A stretch of DNA of 32,762 nucleotides from the NCBI GenBank assembly GCA_035310985.1, contig DATGDH010000026.1:1-32762 (forward strand), in the 5' to 3' direction. This DNA is from DAHVFK01 sp035310985 (GTDB lineage Bacteria; Pseudomonadota; Gammaproteobacteria; Burkholderiales; SG8-39). A program made the translations under genes and the position numbers. This document shows, one piece after another, positions 1 through 8,375 of this stretch. The notes under the pieces were generated by a model that ran no database searches, was not told where the DNA came from, and worked only from the letters and a program-made list of their open reading frames with translations. Numbering within the stretch: the first letter of the stretch is position 1; each line of letters opens with the position of its first letter.

Positions 1-325
1 CGGCGGCCACTATTACGGGCACTCGAATGTCCACTGGGGCTTCTACTTCGGCTTGCCGTACTACAGCTCCTGGTACTACCCGCCGTATCCTTATTACTAT
101 CCTTATTCGTACCCGTACTATCCCTACTATCCGTATTACGGCGGCGCCGTGGGGGTGCCGAGCGGGCCGACCACCTACGTCGAGCGCGGGGACCAGCAGG
201 CTGCGCCCGAGGCTTCGGCGCAGAGCTGGTGGTATTACTGTGCGGATTCGAAGACGTATTATCCGTACGTCAAGCAGTGCCCGGGCGGTTGGCAGAAGGT
301 CGCTCCGCAGCCGCCGGCGCAGTAA
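1..325 (+). CDS. Tyr/Pro-rich secreted or envelope protein, 3' part
   Basis: The reading frame is open from the left edge (frame of base 2) to a TAA at 323-325, so the start and any signal peptide lie outside the window. The visible part begins with Gly/His/Tyr residues (GGHYYGHSNVHWG). It then has a run dominated by Tyr and Pro at 56-150, a short linker, and a C-terminal block in which two cysteines frame a Tyr-rich segment (WYYC...YYPYV..CPGGW). From memory, this Cys-block recurs in uncharacterised small envelope proteins of Betaproteobacteria; no enzymatic function is known to me. A lipoprotein gene follows 16 bases later on the same strand, so the two are probably co-expressed. An internal TTG at 53 is an unlikely start because similar composition continues upstream of it. 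Confidence 0.75.
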   Translation, partial: GGHYYGHSNVHWGFYFGLPYYSSWYYPPYPYYYPYSYPYYPYYPYYGGAVGVPSGPTTYVERGDQQAAPEASAQSWWYYCADSKTYYPYVKQCPGGWQKVAPQPPAQ

Positions 326-341
326 CGAAAGGAACCCGATC

Positions 342-860
342 ATGAAACGCCTGCTCGTAATTGCGCCGCTCGCGCTGCTCGGCGCCTGTACCGTGATGCC
401 TACCGGCCCGAGCATCATGGCGCTGCCGGGCACGGGCAAGAGCTTCGACCAGTTCCGACTCGACGACTACCAGTGCCGAGAGTACGCCAATGCGCAGATC
501 GGTGGTGCCACCGCGCAGCAGGCGGCCACGCAAAGCGGCGTGACGAGCGCAGCGGTCGGGACCCTGATCGGCGCGGCCGCGGGCGCGGCGATCGGCGGGC
601 GCGAAGGCGCCGCGACCGGCGCCGGCGTCGGCCTCGCAACCGGCGCGCTTGCCGGCACGGGCACGGCGCAGCAATCCGGCTATGACCTGCAGTGGCGCTA
701 CGACATGGGCTACGCGCAGTGCATGTACGCGAAGGGCAACCGCGTTCCGGTCTCCGGCAGCTTCGACTCGGGCCGCGGTCAGTCCGGCTACACCCAGCAG
801 CCCGGCTATTCCGCGCCGCCTGACTACTCCGCGCCGCCGCCTCCGCCGCCCCCGCGCTGA
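342..860 (+). CDS. Glycine-zipper outer-membrane lipoprotein
   Basis: 172-residue protein with a lipoprotein signal: basic start MKRLL, hydrophobic stretch and lipobox LLGAC with the acylated Cys at residue 16. The mature part has a short globular region with cysteines (YQCREYANAQ), then a hydrophobic Gly/Ala segment at about residues 65-110 with repeated GxxxG spacing (GTLIGAAAGAAIGG and similar). This is the glycine-zipper 2TM type also seen in 17-kDa surface antigens. A second Cys region (YAQCMYAKGN) and a Gly/Tyr/Pro tail ending in a polyproline run follow. The start at 342 is chosen because it creates the lipobox and has GAAAGGAA upstream. It probably anchors in or spans the outer membrane; the exact role is unknown. 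It sits directly behind the Tyr/Pro-rich gene. Confidence 0.85.
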   Translation: MKRLLVIAPLALLGACTVMPTGPSIMALPGTGKSFDQFRLDDYQCREYANAQIGGATAQQAATQSGVTSAAVGTLIGAAAGAAIGGREGAATGAGVGLATGALAGTGTAQQSGYDLQWRYDMGYAQCMYAKGNRVPVSGSFDSGRGQSGYTQQPGYSAPPDYSAPPPPPPPR

Positions 861-873
861 GCGTCGCGCTCAG
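857..873. terminator. Palindrome joining two convergent stop codons
   Basis: CTGAGCG, a 3-base spacer and CGCTCAG form a perfect 7-bp inverted repeat. It contains the TGA of the lipoprotein gene (858-860) and the TGA of the SDR gene on the other strand (870-872). There is no T-tract, so it is not a classical intrinsic terminator. It could serve as a short bidirectional 3' hairpin. Confidence 0.3.
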
Positions 874-1631
874 GCCTGGATCGAGTAGCCGCCGTCGACC
901 GGTATCGCGGCGCCCGTGATGAAATCCGAAGCGGGCGCGGCGAGAAACACGGCGATGCCGCGCAGGTCGTCGCTCGTTCCCCAGCGCCCGGCGGGCGTGC
1001 GTTTGAGAACGCCCTCGTGCAGCCCGGCGACCTGCTCGCGCGCCTTGCGCGTCAGCTCGGTATCGATCCATCCGGGCAGGATGGCGTTCACCTGGATGTT
1101 GTCCTTCGCCCAGGCCGAAGCGCAGGCCTTGGTGAACTGCACCACGCCTCCCTTGCTCGCCGCGTAGGCGGGCGCGAAGCCCGCGCCGAAGATCGACAGC
1201 ATCGAGCCGATGTTGATCACCTTGCCGCCGCCGGCCTTCTTCAGCAGCGGATAGGCGGCGTGCGAGCACAGGTAGGCGCTAGTTAGATTGGTGTCGATGA
1301 CCAGGCGCCACTCCTCGAGCGTCACCTCGTGCGGCGGCTTGCGAATGTTGGTGCCGGCATTGTTGACCAGGATGTGCAGCGCGCCGCAGCGCTCGAGCGT
1401 CTGCGCGAGCAGCGCCTCGACCGAGCGTTCGTCGGTGACGTCGACCTCGATCGCGAGCGCGCCGCCGGCGCCGAGCTGCGAGAGCTCCTTCGCTGCGGCG
1501 GCCGATTTCTCGCGGTTGCGCCCGGCGACCACGACTTGCGCGCCCGACGCGGCCAGGCCGCGCGCCATGCCCAGGCCGATGCCGCCGTTTCCGCCGGTGA
1601 CGATCGCCACCTTGCCGCGCAGGTCGAACAT
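870..1631 (-). CDS. Short-chain dehydrogenase/reductase (SDR)
   Basis: 253-residue classical SDR and NAD(P)(H)-dependent oxidoreductase. It shows the cofactor glycine motif TGGNGGIG at residues 12-19, NNAG at 90-93, Ser143, the YAASK catalytic pair Tyr156/Lys160, and a C-terminal ITGAAIPVDGG. The overall pattern is closest to gluconate 5-dehydrogenase / 2-deoxygluconate 3-dehydrogenase-like SDRs, but the substrate cannot be assigned. Its ATG lies 10 bases after the stop of the MCE auxiliary lipoprotein, and AAGGGAG supplies a good ribosome site, so it is probably the last gene of the lipid-transport operon. Functional linkage to that transporter is only inferred from position. Confidence 0.88.
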   Translation of the reverse strand: MFDLRGKVAIVTGGNGGIGLGMARGLAASGAQVVVAGRNREKSAAAAKELSQLGAGGALAIEVDVTDERSVEALLAQTLERCGALHILVNNAGTNIRKPPHEVTLEEWRLVIDTNLTSAYLCSHAAYPLLKKAGGGKVINIGSMLSIFGAGFAPAYAASKGGVVQFTKACASAWAKDNIQVNAILPGWIDTELTRKAREQVAGLHEGVLKRTPAGRWGTSDDLRGIAVFLAAPASDFITGAAIPVDGGYSIQA

Positions 1632-1641
1632 GGGGCTCCCT

Positions 1642-2247
1642 TCAGCGCGCGGGCGCGTGCGCCGCGCAGAACGCCGCCAGCTCGTCGAGCAGGCGCGCGA
1701 GCGCCCGATTGGCCGCGACGACGCCGCCGTACGGATCGTCGCTCGGCGCGTTCTCGGTCAGCTCGAAGTCCTGCGCGCCCAGAACATGGCCGTCGCGCAG
1801 GTCGATGAGCTGCGCGTGCAGCGCGAGCTCGACGCGGCTCGGCTGCGCGCGGAAGTCCTGCACCAGGCGTTCGAGCTCCGTGTCCAGTCGCAGATCGGCC
1901 GCCGCGGGGCTGCGCGCGCGCACCACTGCGCGGAAAGCGCCCGAGCGCTCGAGCGCCTGCGCCACCAGCGGCGCGATCATGCGCGCCGGGGGCTCGGCCC
2001 AGCGGTTCCTGGCGAAGTACTCGATCTCGTTTGCGCGCCGGGTGTAGGTCATCGCGGTGCCGTCGAAGCCGGGCCAGGCGTGCGTCTCGCCCACCGCGAG
2101 CGCGAGGTCGTGGCGCACGGCCTGCTGCGCCGCGGGCGGCTGCGCATCGAGCAGGAACGTGCTCTGGCTCTCGGGCTGAGGCAGCTTGAGCGGGGCGCAC
2201 GCGGCGAGCAGAACCGCGGCGGCGAGCAGTAAGCGCGTGGGTCTCAT
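1642..2247 (-). CDS. ABC-type transport auxiliary lipoprotein of an MCE system
   Basis: 201 residues. The start MRPTRLLLAAAVLLAAC gives a lipoprotein signal with Cys17 as the acylation site. The mature domain carries features of the ABC-type transport auxiliary family (PqiC/YmbA-like): an early 'FLLDA' strand, a central 'RRANEIEYFARNRWAEPPARMIAPL' type segment, and paired strands ending in a helix (RALARLLDELAAF). Family members sit at the outer membrane and complete MCE lipid-transport bridges. The ATG overlaps the upstream MCE gene's TGA by 4 bases (ATGA), implying translational coupling. The open frame continues upstream of 2247, but that extension lies inside the MCE gene and lacks a signal peptide, so the lipoprotein start is preferred. 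Confidence 0.85.
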   Translation of the reverse strand: MRPTRLLLAAAVLLAACAPLKLPQPESQSTFLLDAQPPAAQQAVRHDLALAVGETHAWPGFDGTAMTYTRRANEIEYFARNRWAEPPARMIAPLVAQALERSGAFRAVVRARSPAAADLRLDTELERLVQDFRAQPSRVELALHAQLIDLRDGHVLGAQDFELTENAPSDDPYGGVVAANRALARLLDELAAFCAAHAPAR

Positions 2248-3170
2248 TCTCCGGGTCCCGGTTTGGCGGGCGGCTTGCCCTGCAGCAGCAGGGCGGGGTT
2301 GCTCTCGAGCTCGTCGCTGAAGCGGCGCAGCGAAGCGCTCAGGCCGCGCAGCTCGGCGATCAGCGCGCGCGTCTCGGGCAGCGTCTCGCCGGTGAAGCGG
2401 TGCACGTCGGCGCCCGCGCCGCGCACCGTGTCGGCGACGTCCGAGCTCGCCTGGCTCACGCGCGCCGACATGCGGTCGAACCGGTCGGCGCTCGCCTGCA
2501 CGCGATCGACCAGCCCGGAGAGCTCGCCGCTCAGCCTGGCGACGTTTTCCATGGCGCGCGCGGTGCTCGACAGCGTGGTGTCGATGGACTGCGAGCGCTG
2601 CGCCAGCGTGTGCGTCACGGTTTCCAGGTTGGCGAGCGTCTGCGCGAACGCCTTGCGGTTGTCGGCGTCGAGCACTGCGTTCAGGCTGGAGCTGGATTTG
2701 TTCAGGTTGTCGAGCAGCTCGGTGACCGCGCTGTCCAGGCGCGTGAGCAGCGAGGGCCCCGAGGGGATCACCGGATACTTCTCGCCCGGCTTGGCAGTGA
2801 GCGTCGGCGAGGCGGGGCTGCCGCCGGAGAGCTCGACGTGCGCGATGCCGGTCAGCCCCTGGGTGCGCAGCACCGCGATCGTGTCCTGCTTGATCGGCGT
2901 TCCTTTCTCGATGTCGAGCGTCAGGCGCACCAGCTCGCCGTTGTTCGGCGCGAGCGCGATGTTCTTCACGCGCCCGACCTGCACGCCGCGATAGCTCACC
3001 ATCGCGTCCGGGCCGAGGCCGGCCACCGAGTCGCTCATGTACACGATGTAGGTCTCGTAGCTGTGGCGGTAGGACTTGCCGCTGCTCAGCCACAGCGTGC
3101 CCCCGACCAGGGCCGCGCCGAGCAGCAGCACGAAGGCACCGACGACGGCGAAGCTTACCTTCGATTCCAT
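2244..3170 (-). CDS. MCE-family (MlaD-like) lipid-transport protein
   Basis: 308 residues. It has a short cytoplasmic start (MESKVSF), one transmembrane anchor at about 7-28, and an MCE domain at about 38-118 (YRGVQVGRVKNIAL, then the conserved TQGLTGIAHVELSGG end). A long, mostly helical C-terminal region of about 150 residues resembles the coiled-coil needle segment of PqiB/YebT-like or long MlaD proteins. The protein should be a periplasmic lipid-binding ring anchored in the inner membrane and attached to the permease/ATPase encoded upstream. The start at 3170 overlaps the ATPase gene by 16 bases; a longer open frame upstream would destroy the N-in anchor pattern. The tail (PPAKPGPGE) is low complexity. 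Confidence 0.9.
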   Translation of the reverse strand: MESKVSFAVVGAFVLLLGAALVGGTLWLSSGKSYRHSYETYIVYMSDSVAGLGPDAMVSYRGVQVGRVKNIALAPNNGELVRLTLDIEKGTPIKQDTIAVLRTQGLTGIAHVELSGGSPASPTLTAKPGEKYPVIPSGPSLLTRLDSAVTELLDNLNKSSSSLNAVLDADNRKAFAQTLANLETVTHTLAQRSQSIDTTLSSTARAMENVARLSGELSGLVDRVQASADRFDRMSARVSQASSDVADTVRGAGADVHRFTGETLPETRALIAELRGLSASLRRFSDELESNPALLLQGKPPAKPGPGE

Positions 3171-3931
3171 GCCTGCTCGCGCGCGGCGCGGCCGCGCGGC
3201 CCGTAGAAGTACTCGTGTATCAGCGCGTCGTCGGACTTCGACAGCTCGTTCATCGTCCCGATCCCCAGGATGCGCCCGTCGCCCAGCACCGCGACCCGGT
3301 CGGCGGTGCGCCACAGCAGGTCCAGATCGTGCGTCACCATCATGATAGTCAAGCCGAGCGCATCGCGCAGGTGGCGCACCAGCTCGTCGATGCCCGTGGC
3401 GCTCAGCGGGTCGAGGCCCGCGGTCGGCTCGTCCAGGAACAGCAGCTCCGGATCGAGCGCCATGGCGCGCGCGAGCGCGGCGCGCTTGCGCATCCCGCCG
3501 GAGAGCTCGCTCGGGTACTTCGGCCCGGCATCCGGGGGCAGGCCGGTGAGGGCTATCTTGAGCGCCGCCACCTCGGCGCGCAACGCCGGGCCGAGATCGG
3601 TGTGCTCCTCGAGCACCATGGTCACGTTCTCGCTCACCGTGAGCGCGCTGAACAGCGCGCCGCGCTCGAACATCACGCCCCAGCGGCGCCGCAGCGCGAG
3701 CGCGGCCTCGTCGTCCATGCCCACCACTTCCTGGCCGAAGACGCGGATCGAGCCCGACTGCGGCCGCTGCAGAACGATCGTCTCGCGCAGCAGCGTCGAC
3801 TTGCCGCAGCCGCTGGCGCCCACCAGGGCGAAGATCTCGCCGCGCGCCACCGAGAATCCGACGTCGCGGTGCACCACCGCGTCGCCGAAGCGCGTATTGA
3901 GGTGCTCGATTTCGACGACTGCGTCGCTCAC
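3155..3931 (-). CDS. ABC transporter ATPase, MlaF-like
   Basis: 258-residue nucleotide-binding subunit of the MCE/Mla-type lipid transporter. Visible motifs are Walker A GASGCGKST (38-46), the Q-loop region around 85-95 (here WGVMFERGALF, as in MlaF proteins), signature LSGGM (143-147), Walker B LLFLDEP (163-169) and switch His201 (THD). The FERGALF and LSGGMRKR variants are hallmarks of the MlaF branch rather than import ATPases. The start is GTG at 3931 and shares GTGA with the permease stop. Together with the flanking genes it forms a complete permease-ATPase-MCE-lipoprotein set. The direction of lipid movement cannot be told from sequence. Confidence 0.93.
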   Translation of the reverse strand: MSDAVVEIEHLNTRFGDAVVHRDVGFSVARGEIFALVGASGCGKSTLLRETIVLQRPQSGSIRVFGQEVVGMDDEAALALRRRWGVMFERGALFSALTVSENVTMVLEEHTDLGPALRAEVAALKIALTGLPPDAGPKYPSELSGGMRKRAALARAMALDPELLFLDEPTAGLDPLSATGIDELVRHLRDALGLTIMMVTHDLDLLWRTADRVAVLGDGRILGIGTMNELSKSDDALIHEYFYGPRGRAAREQAWNRR

Positions 3932-5067
3932 AGCCCGAGCTTGTTGAACACGATCGAGAACAGCGCGTCGACGAGGATCACGAGGAAGATCGACTGCACG
4001 ACGCTCACCGTGGTGCGCCGGCCGACGCTCTCCGCGCTGCCGGTGACCTGGAAGCCCTGGTAGCAGCCCACCAGCGCGATGATCGCGGCGAACACCGGCG
4101 CCTTGCCGATGCCGATGAGGTACGACGACAGGCTGACCGCTTCACCGAGCCGCTCGACGAAGGTGCCGAAGCTGATGCCGAGCTGCGGCCGCGCCATGAC
4201 CATGCCGCCGAGCACGCCCATCACGTCGGTATACACGGTGAGCAGCGGCAGCGCGATCATGAGCGCGATCACCTTCGGCAGCACCAGCAGCTCGAGCGGG
4301 CCTACGCCGATGGTGCGCAGCGCGTCGATCTCCTCGGTGACCTTCATGGTGCCGATCTGCGCCGCGTAGGCCGAGCCCGAGCGTCCGGCGACGATGATCG
4401 CGGTGATGAGCGGCGAGAGCTCGCGCGCCATCGACAGGGCGACCAGGTCGACGACGTAGATGTTCGCGCCGAAGCGCTGCAGCTGCGTGGCGCCCTGGTA
4501 GGCGATCACGATGCCCATCAGGAACGACAGCAGCCCCGTGATCGGCAGCGCCTCGAAGCCCGCGGTCTGGATGTTGTACAGGATCGGCCGCCAGCGGATG
4601 CGCCGCGGATCGGCGAGCGCGCGCGCCAGCGCGAGCGTGCCCTCGCCGACGAAGGCGAGCAGGCCGAAGGCGCTCAGGGTCTCCTCCCAGGCCTTGCGTC
4701 CGACGCGCTCGAGCATGCCCGGCGGGCGCGCCCGCACGGAGCCTTCGGCGCGCATGCGCGCTTCGATGAGCTTGAGCAGCGCGTCGAACTCCGGGCGCAG
4801 CCCCGCGAGGCGCACCGCAGCGCCGCGCGCCTCGAGCGCGCGCAGGGTGCGCACCAGCAGCCAGGCGCCGGACGTGTCCATCGCCGTCACGGCGGAGGCA
4901 TCGATGCGCAGCTCGCGCTCGCGCGCGGCGGGCAGCGCGGCGATGCGCAGCTCGAGCGCGGTGAGCGCGTGCAGCACCCAGGCGCCCGAGCAGCGCAGCT
5001 CGCCGGGCGAGTCGCCCGGCGTGATGTCGGCGCGCGCGGCGGACTGCGGGGTCGGTGTGGGCGTCAT
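3928..5067 (-). CDS. STAS-MlaE fusion permease of the MCE transporter
   Basis: 379 residues. The N-terminal ~115 residues form a STAS/MlaB-like domain (RELRIDASAVTAMDTSGAWLL, the typical Asp-Thr/Ser-Gly loop). The remainder is an MlaE permease with about five or six membrane segments and the family signatures FLMGIVIAYQGATQL and ARELSPLITAIIVAGRSGSAYAAQIGTMKVTEEIDAL (split around 4350-4430). E. coli encodes MlaB and MlaE separately; here they are one chain. ATG at 5067 (MTPTPTPQS) is chosen; an ATG at 5097 would add ten residues. Neither has a strong ribosome site. The start region is divergent from an aldo/keto reductase gene only 45 bases away. Confidence 0.9.
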   Translation of the reverse strand: MTPTPTPQSAARADITPGDSPGELRCSGAWVLHALTALELRIAALPAARERELRIDASAVTAMDTSGAWLLVRTLRALEARGAAVRLAGLRPEFDALLKLIEARMRAEGSVRARPPGMLERVGRKAWEETLSAFGLLAFVGEGTLALARALADPRRIRWRPILYNIQTAGFEALPITGLLSFLMGIVIAYQGATQLQRFGANIYVVDLVALSMARELSPLITAIIVAGRSGSAYAAQIGTMKVTEEIDALRTIGVGPLELLVLPKVIALMIALPLLTVYTDVMGVLGGMVMARPQLGISFGTFVERLGEAVSLSSYLIGIGKAPVFAAIIALVGCYQGFQVTGSAESVGRRTTVSVVQSIFLVILVDALFSIVFNKLGL

Positions 5068-5100
5068 CGTGCGGACGGATCTTGCTGCATCGTACATGCG

Positions 5101-5106
5101 TATACT
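5101..5106 (+). promoter_or_regulatory. -10 element placing transcription start on the AKR ATG
   Basis: TATACT (5/6 match to the sigma-70 -10) ends six bases before the ATG at 5113, so transcription would begin at or next to the start codon and give a leaderless mRNA. No Shine-Dalgarno sequence precedes this ATG. No convincing -35 was found at 16-18 bases. The embedded GTATAC is palindromic and could also serve the divergent permease gene. Confidence 0.35.
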
Positions 5107-5112
5107 GCCGGA

Positions 5113-5958
5113 ATGAAGCCACGGATCACCGCGGCCGACGCCGGTGAAATCCGGCTCGGTGGGATGCACGTGCGCCGCATGGGCTTCGGCGCGATGCGCG
5201 TGTGCGGACCGGGCGTGTGGGGCGCGCCGCGCGACCGGGCGGGCGCGCACCGCGTGTTCCGCCGCGCGATCGAGCTGGGCGTAAATTTCATCGACACCGC
5301 CGACAGCTACGGACCGGAGGTGGACGAGGAGCTGATCGCCGAAGCGCTGCATCCTTATCCGCAGGGCCTGGTGATCGCCACCAAGGGCGGCCTGGTGCGC
5401 CCGCACCGCGACGCCTGGGACCCCGACGGCCGGCCCGCGCATCTGCGCAGCGCGCTCGAGGGGAGCCTGAAGCGCCTGCGGCTCGAGCGCATCGACCTGT
5501 ACCAGCTGCACGCGCCCGATCCGCGCGTGCCGTTCGCCGATTCGGTCGGCGCGCTCGCCGACATGCGGCGCGAGGGCAAGATCCGCCACATCGGCGTGTC
5601 CAACGTCTCGCTCGAAGAGCTGGAAACCGCGCGCCGCATCACGACGATCGTCTCGGTGCAGAACGAGTACAACGTCGGCGAGCGCTCGTCGGACGACGTG
5701 CTCGCCGCGTGCCAGCAGCTCGGCATCGCGTTCCTTCCCTGGTATCCGCTCGGCGCGGGAGCCGCGCTGCGCGCGGCCGGCGTGAAGCGCATCGCCAAGC
5801 GCCACGGCGCGAGCCCCGCGCAGGTGGCGCTCGCCTGGCTGCTGGCGCGCTCGCCGGTGATGCTGCCGATCCCGGGCACCGCCTCGCTCGAGCACCTCGA
5901 GGAGAACGTCGCCGCGGCGGCGCTCGGCATCCCCGCCGAGGAGCTCGCGAGCCTCTGA
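5113..5958 (+). CDS. Aldo/keto reductase
   Basis: 281-residue (alpha/beta)8 NADPH-dependent oxidoreductase of the AKR superfamily. The catalytic tetrad is visible as Asp61 (FIDTADSYG), Tyr66, Lys91 (IATKGG) and His133 (YQLHAPD). The GVSN strand (HIGVSNVS) and the C-terminal PIPGTASLEHLEEN cofactor segment are intact. Size and motif pattern fit the YajO/IolS-like bacterial AKR groups that reduce aldehydes and ketones; the substrate is not assignable. The start at 5113 is preferred because it matches the family N-terminus; the open frame extends further upstream but overlaps the divergent permease. It is followed after 5 bases by an exporter operon and probably shares its transcript. Confidence 0.9.
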   Translation: MKPRITAADAGEIRLGGMHVRRMGFGAMRVCGPGVWGAPRDRAGAHRVFRRAIELGVNFIDTADSYGPEVDEELIAEALHPYPQGLVIATKGGLVRPHRDAWDPDGRPAHLRSALEGSLKRLRLERIDLYQLHAPDPRVPFADSVGALADMRREGKIRHIGVSNVSLEELETARRITTIVSVQNEYNVGERSSDDVLAACQQLGIAFLPWYPLGAGAALRAAGVKRIAKRHGASPAQVALAWLLARSPVMLPIPGTASLEHLEENVAAAALGIPAEELASL

Positions 5959-5963
5959 TCAAC

Positions 5964-7160
5964 GTGAATCCCAGGCTGAAGTGGATCCTGGCCGGCGTCG
6001 TTGCGCTGGCGGCGGCGCTGTATATCGCGCGCAACCTGATCCTCGGCACTCCGGTGCAGGTGGTGAGCGCGCAGCGCGGCCCGCTGCTGCAGACGGTGGT
6101 GGCGAGCGGACGCATCATCACGCCGCAGCGCGTCGCGATCGGCGCGACGATCACCGAGCGCGTGGCGCGCATCCCGGTCGATGAGGGCCAGACGGTGGGC
6201 AAGGGCGAGGTGCTGATCGCGCTGGACGACAGCGACGAGCGTGCGGCGCTGGCGCAGGCGCAGGCCGCGCTGGTGCAGGCCGAAGCGAAGATGCGCCAGA
6301 TGCGCGAGCTCGCGCTGCCTGCCGCCGAGCAGGCGCTCGCGCAGGCGCAGGCGAACGCGCTGCAGGCGCGCCAGAGCTTCGATCGCACCGAGGCGCTGCG
6401 CCGGCAGGGCTTCGTAGGCCAGGCGCAGCTGGACGACGCGAGGCGCGCGCTCGACGTCGCCGAGAGCCAGCTGCGCGCGGCGCGGCTGCAGGTGAAGACG
6501 AGCCGCCCGAGCGGCAGCGACTACGCGCTGGCGCGCGCCGCGCTCGAGCAGGCGCGCGCCAACGTCGCGGCGGCGCAGGCGAAGCTCGCGCAGACGGTGA
6601 TCATCGCGCCGGCGGACGGCGTGCTGATCACCCGCAACGTCGAGCCCGGCGATGTGGTGCAGCCCGGCAAGGAGCTGATGGCGCTCGCGCCCGCCGGCGA
6701 GACGCAGATCGTGGTGCAGATCGACGAGAAGAACCTCGGGCTGCTCGCCCTCGGGCAGAAGGCGATCGCCTCGGCCGACGCCTATCCGGCGCAACGCTTC
6801 GCCGCGGAGGTGGTCTACGTCAATCCTGGCGTCGACCCGCTGCGCGGCGCGGTCGAGGTCAAGCTGCGCGTGCCGCAGCCGCCGCCGTTCCTGCGCCAGG
6901 ACATGACCGTGTCGGTGGACATCGAGGTGGCGCGGCGCGCCGACGCGCTCACCGTGCCGAGCGACGCGGTGCGCGACGCGACCGGCGCGCATCCCTGGGT
7001 GCTGGCGGTGAACGGCCTGCACGCGGTGCGCCGCCCGGTGACGCTCGGCCTGCGCGGCGAGGGTCGCATCGAAGTCCTCTCCGGTGTGGCGCCGGGCGAC
7101 AGGCTGGTCCCGTCCGCCGCGCCGGTCCTCCCCGGGCAGCGCGTGCGAGCCGTCGAGTGA
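5964..7160 (+). CDS. Periplasmic adaptor (HlyD/MacA/RND-MFP family)
   Basis: 398 residues from GTG 5964. It has an N-terminal membrane anchor (about 6-24, ILAGVVALAAALYIA), a first beta/lipoyl half (RVARIPVDEGQTVGKGEVLIALDD), an Ala/Gln-rich alpha-hairpin at about 85-200, a second lipoyl half (TVIIAPADGVLITRNVEPGDVVQPG) and beta-barrel/membrane-proximal domains. This is the standard membrane-fusion-protein architecture. It bridges an inner-membrane transporter to an outer-membrane channel. No TolC-type gene is in the window. The GTG is inferred because it gives a short N-terminus before the anchor; no strong ribosome site is visible. Its stop overlaps the permease start by 4 bases (GTGA). Confidence 0.88.
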   Translation: MNPRLKWILAGVVALAAALYIARNLILGTPVQVVSAQRGPLLQTVVASGRIITPQRVAIGATITERVARIPVDEGQTVGKGEVLIALDDSDERAALAQAQAALVQAEAKMRQMRELALPAAEQALAQAQANALQARQSFDRTEALRRQGFVGQAQLDDARRALDVAESQLRAARLQVKTSRPSGSDYALARAALEQARANVAAAQAKLAQTVIIAPADGVLITRNVEPGDVVQPGKELMALAPAGETQIVVQIDEKNLGLLALGQKAIASADAYPAQRFAAEVVYVNPGVDPLRGAVEVKLRVPQPPPFLRQDMTVSVDIEVARRADALTVPSDAVRDATGAHPWVLAVNGLHAVRRPVTLGLRGEGRIEVLSGVAPGDRLVPSAAPVLPGQRVRAVE

Positions 7161-8375
7161 ACCGCTTCGCGCCCTTCGAGTGGATCGCCGCCGCGCGCTT
7201 CATGCGCGAGGGCCTGGCGCAGACGCTGCTCATCGTCCTCGGCGTGGCGCTCGGCGTGGGGGTGATCGTGTTCATGTCGGCGCTCATCGCCGGGCTGCAG
7301 TCGAACATCATCCGCCGCACGCTCAACTACATGGCGCCGATCGAGATCGTGCCCCCCGAGCAGGTGGCACGCCCGCAACGGGGCGGACAGCCCGGGTCGG
7401 TGGCCGCGCTGGTGCAGCCGCGCTCGCAGCAGCTGCGCTCGATCGACCAGTGGCAGAAGGTGCTGGCGGCCGTCGAGCGCACGCCCGGCGTGGTGGCCGT
7501 CACGCCGATCGTCGCCGGGCCCGGCTTCGCGCTGCGCGGCGACGCCAACAAGGCGGTCAACATCACCGGCATCGACACCGAGAGCTACCTGCGCGTGATC
7601 GGCCTGGCAGACAAGATCGTCGCCGGCCGGCTTCTGCTCGGCACCTCCGACATCGTGATCGGCATCGAGCTGGCGAAGGACCTCGGCGCCGGCGTGGGCG
7701 ACAAGCTGCGCCTGACGACCGCCGGCGGCGCGGCCGAGACGCTCACCGTGGCGGCGCTGTTCGACTTCGGCAACAAGGGCGTAAACGAGCGCAACGTCTA
7801 CATCGCGCTGCGCACCGCGCAGAACCTGCTCGACCTCGTCGGCGGCGTCTCGAGCATCGAGATCAAGGTCGAGGATCCCTTCGCCGCCGAGACGATCGCG
7901 CAGGACATCCAGGCGCAGACCGGCCTGGAGGCCGATAGCTGGATCAAGACGAACGCGCAGTTCTTCACCGCGATGGCCGCGCAGAGCCTGTCGAACACGC
8001 TCATCCGCTTCTTCGTCGGGCTCACCGCGGCGCTCGGCATCGCCAGCGTGCTGGTCGTCTCGGTGGTGCAGAAGTCCAAGGAGATCGGCATCCTGCGCGC
8101 CATGGGCGCCTCGCGCGGGCAGGTGCTGCGCCTGTTCCTGCTGCAGGGGGCGTTCATGGGGCTGGTCGGGTCGCTGCTCGGCTGCGGCCTGGGCATGGCG
8201 TTCCTCGCCGCCTGGCGCGGCGTGGCGCGCAACCCGGACGGCACGCCGATCTTCGTCATCGTCGTCGAGCCGAAGCTGTTCGTCATGGCGGCGCTCGGCG
8301 CGACCCTGGTGGGCACGCTCGCTGCGGTGATCCCGGCGCGGCGCGCCGCGCGGCTCGACCCGGCGGTGGCGATCC

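Noticed and set aside
56..150. Repeated TAT/TAC-CC units as a tandem DNA repeat or CRISPR
   Set aside because: They are codons of a Tyr/Pro-rich protein. Units are irregular and there are no spacers.
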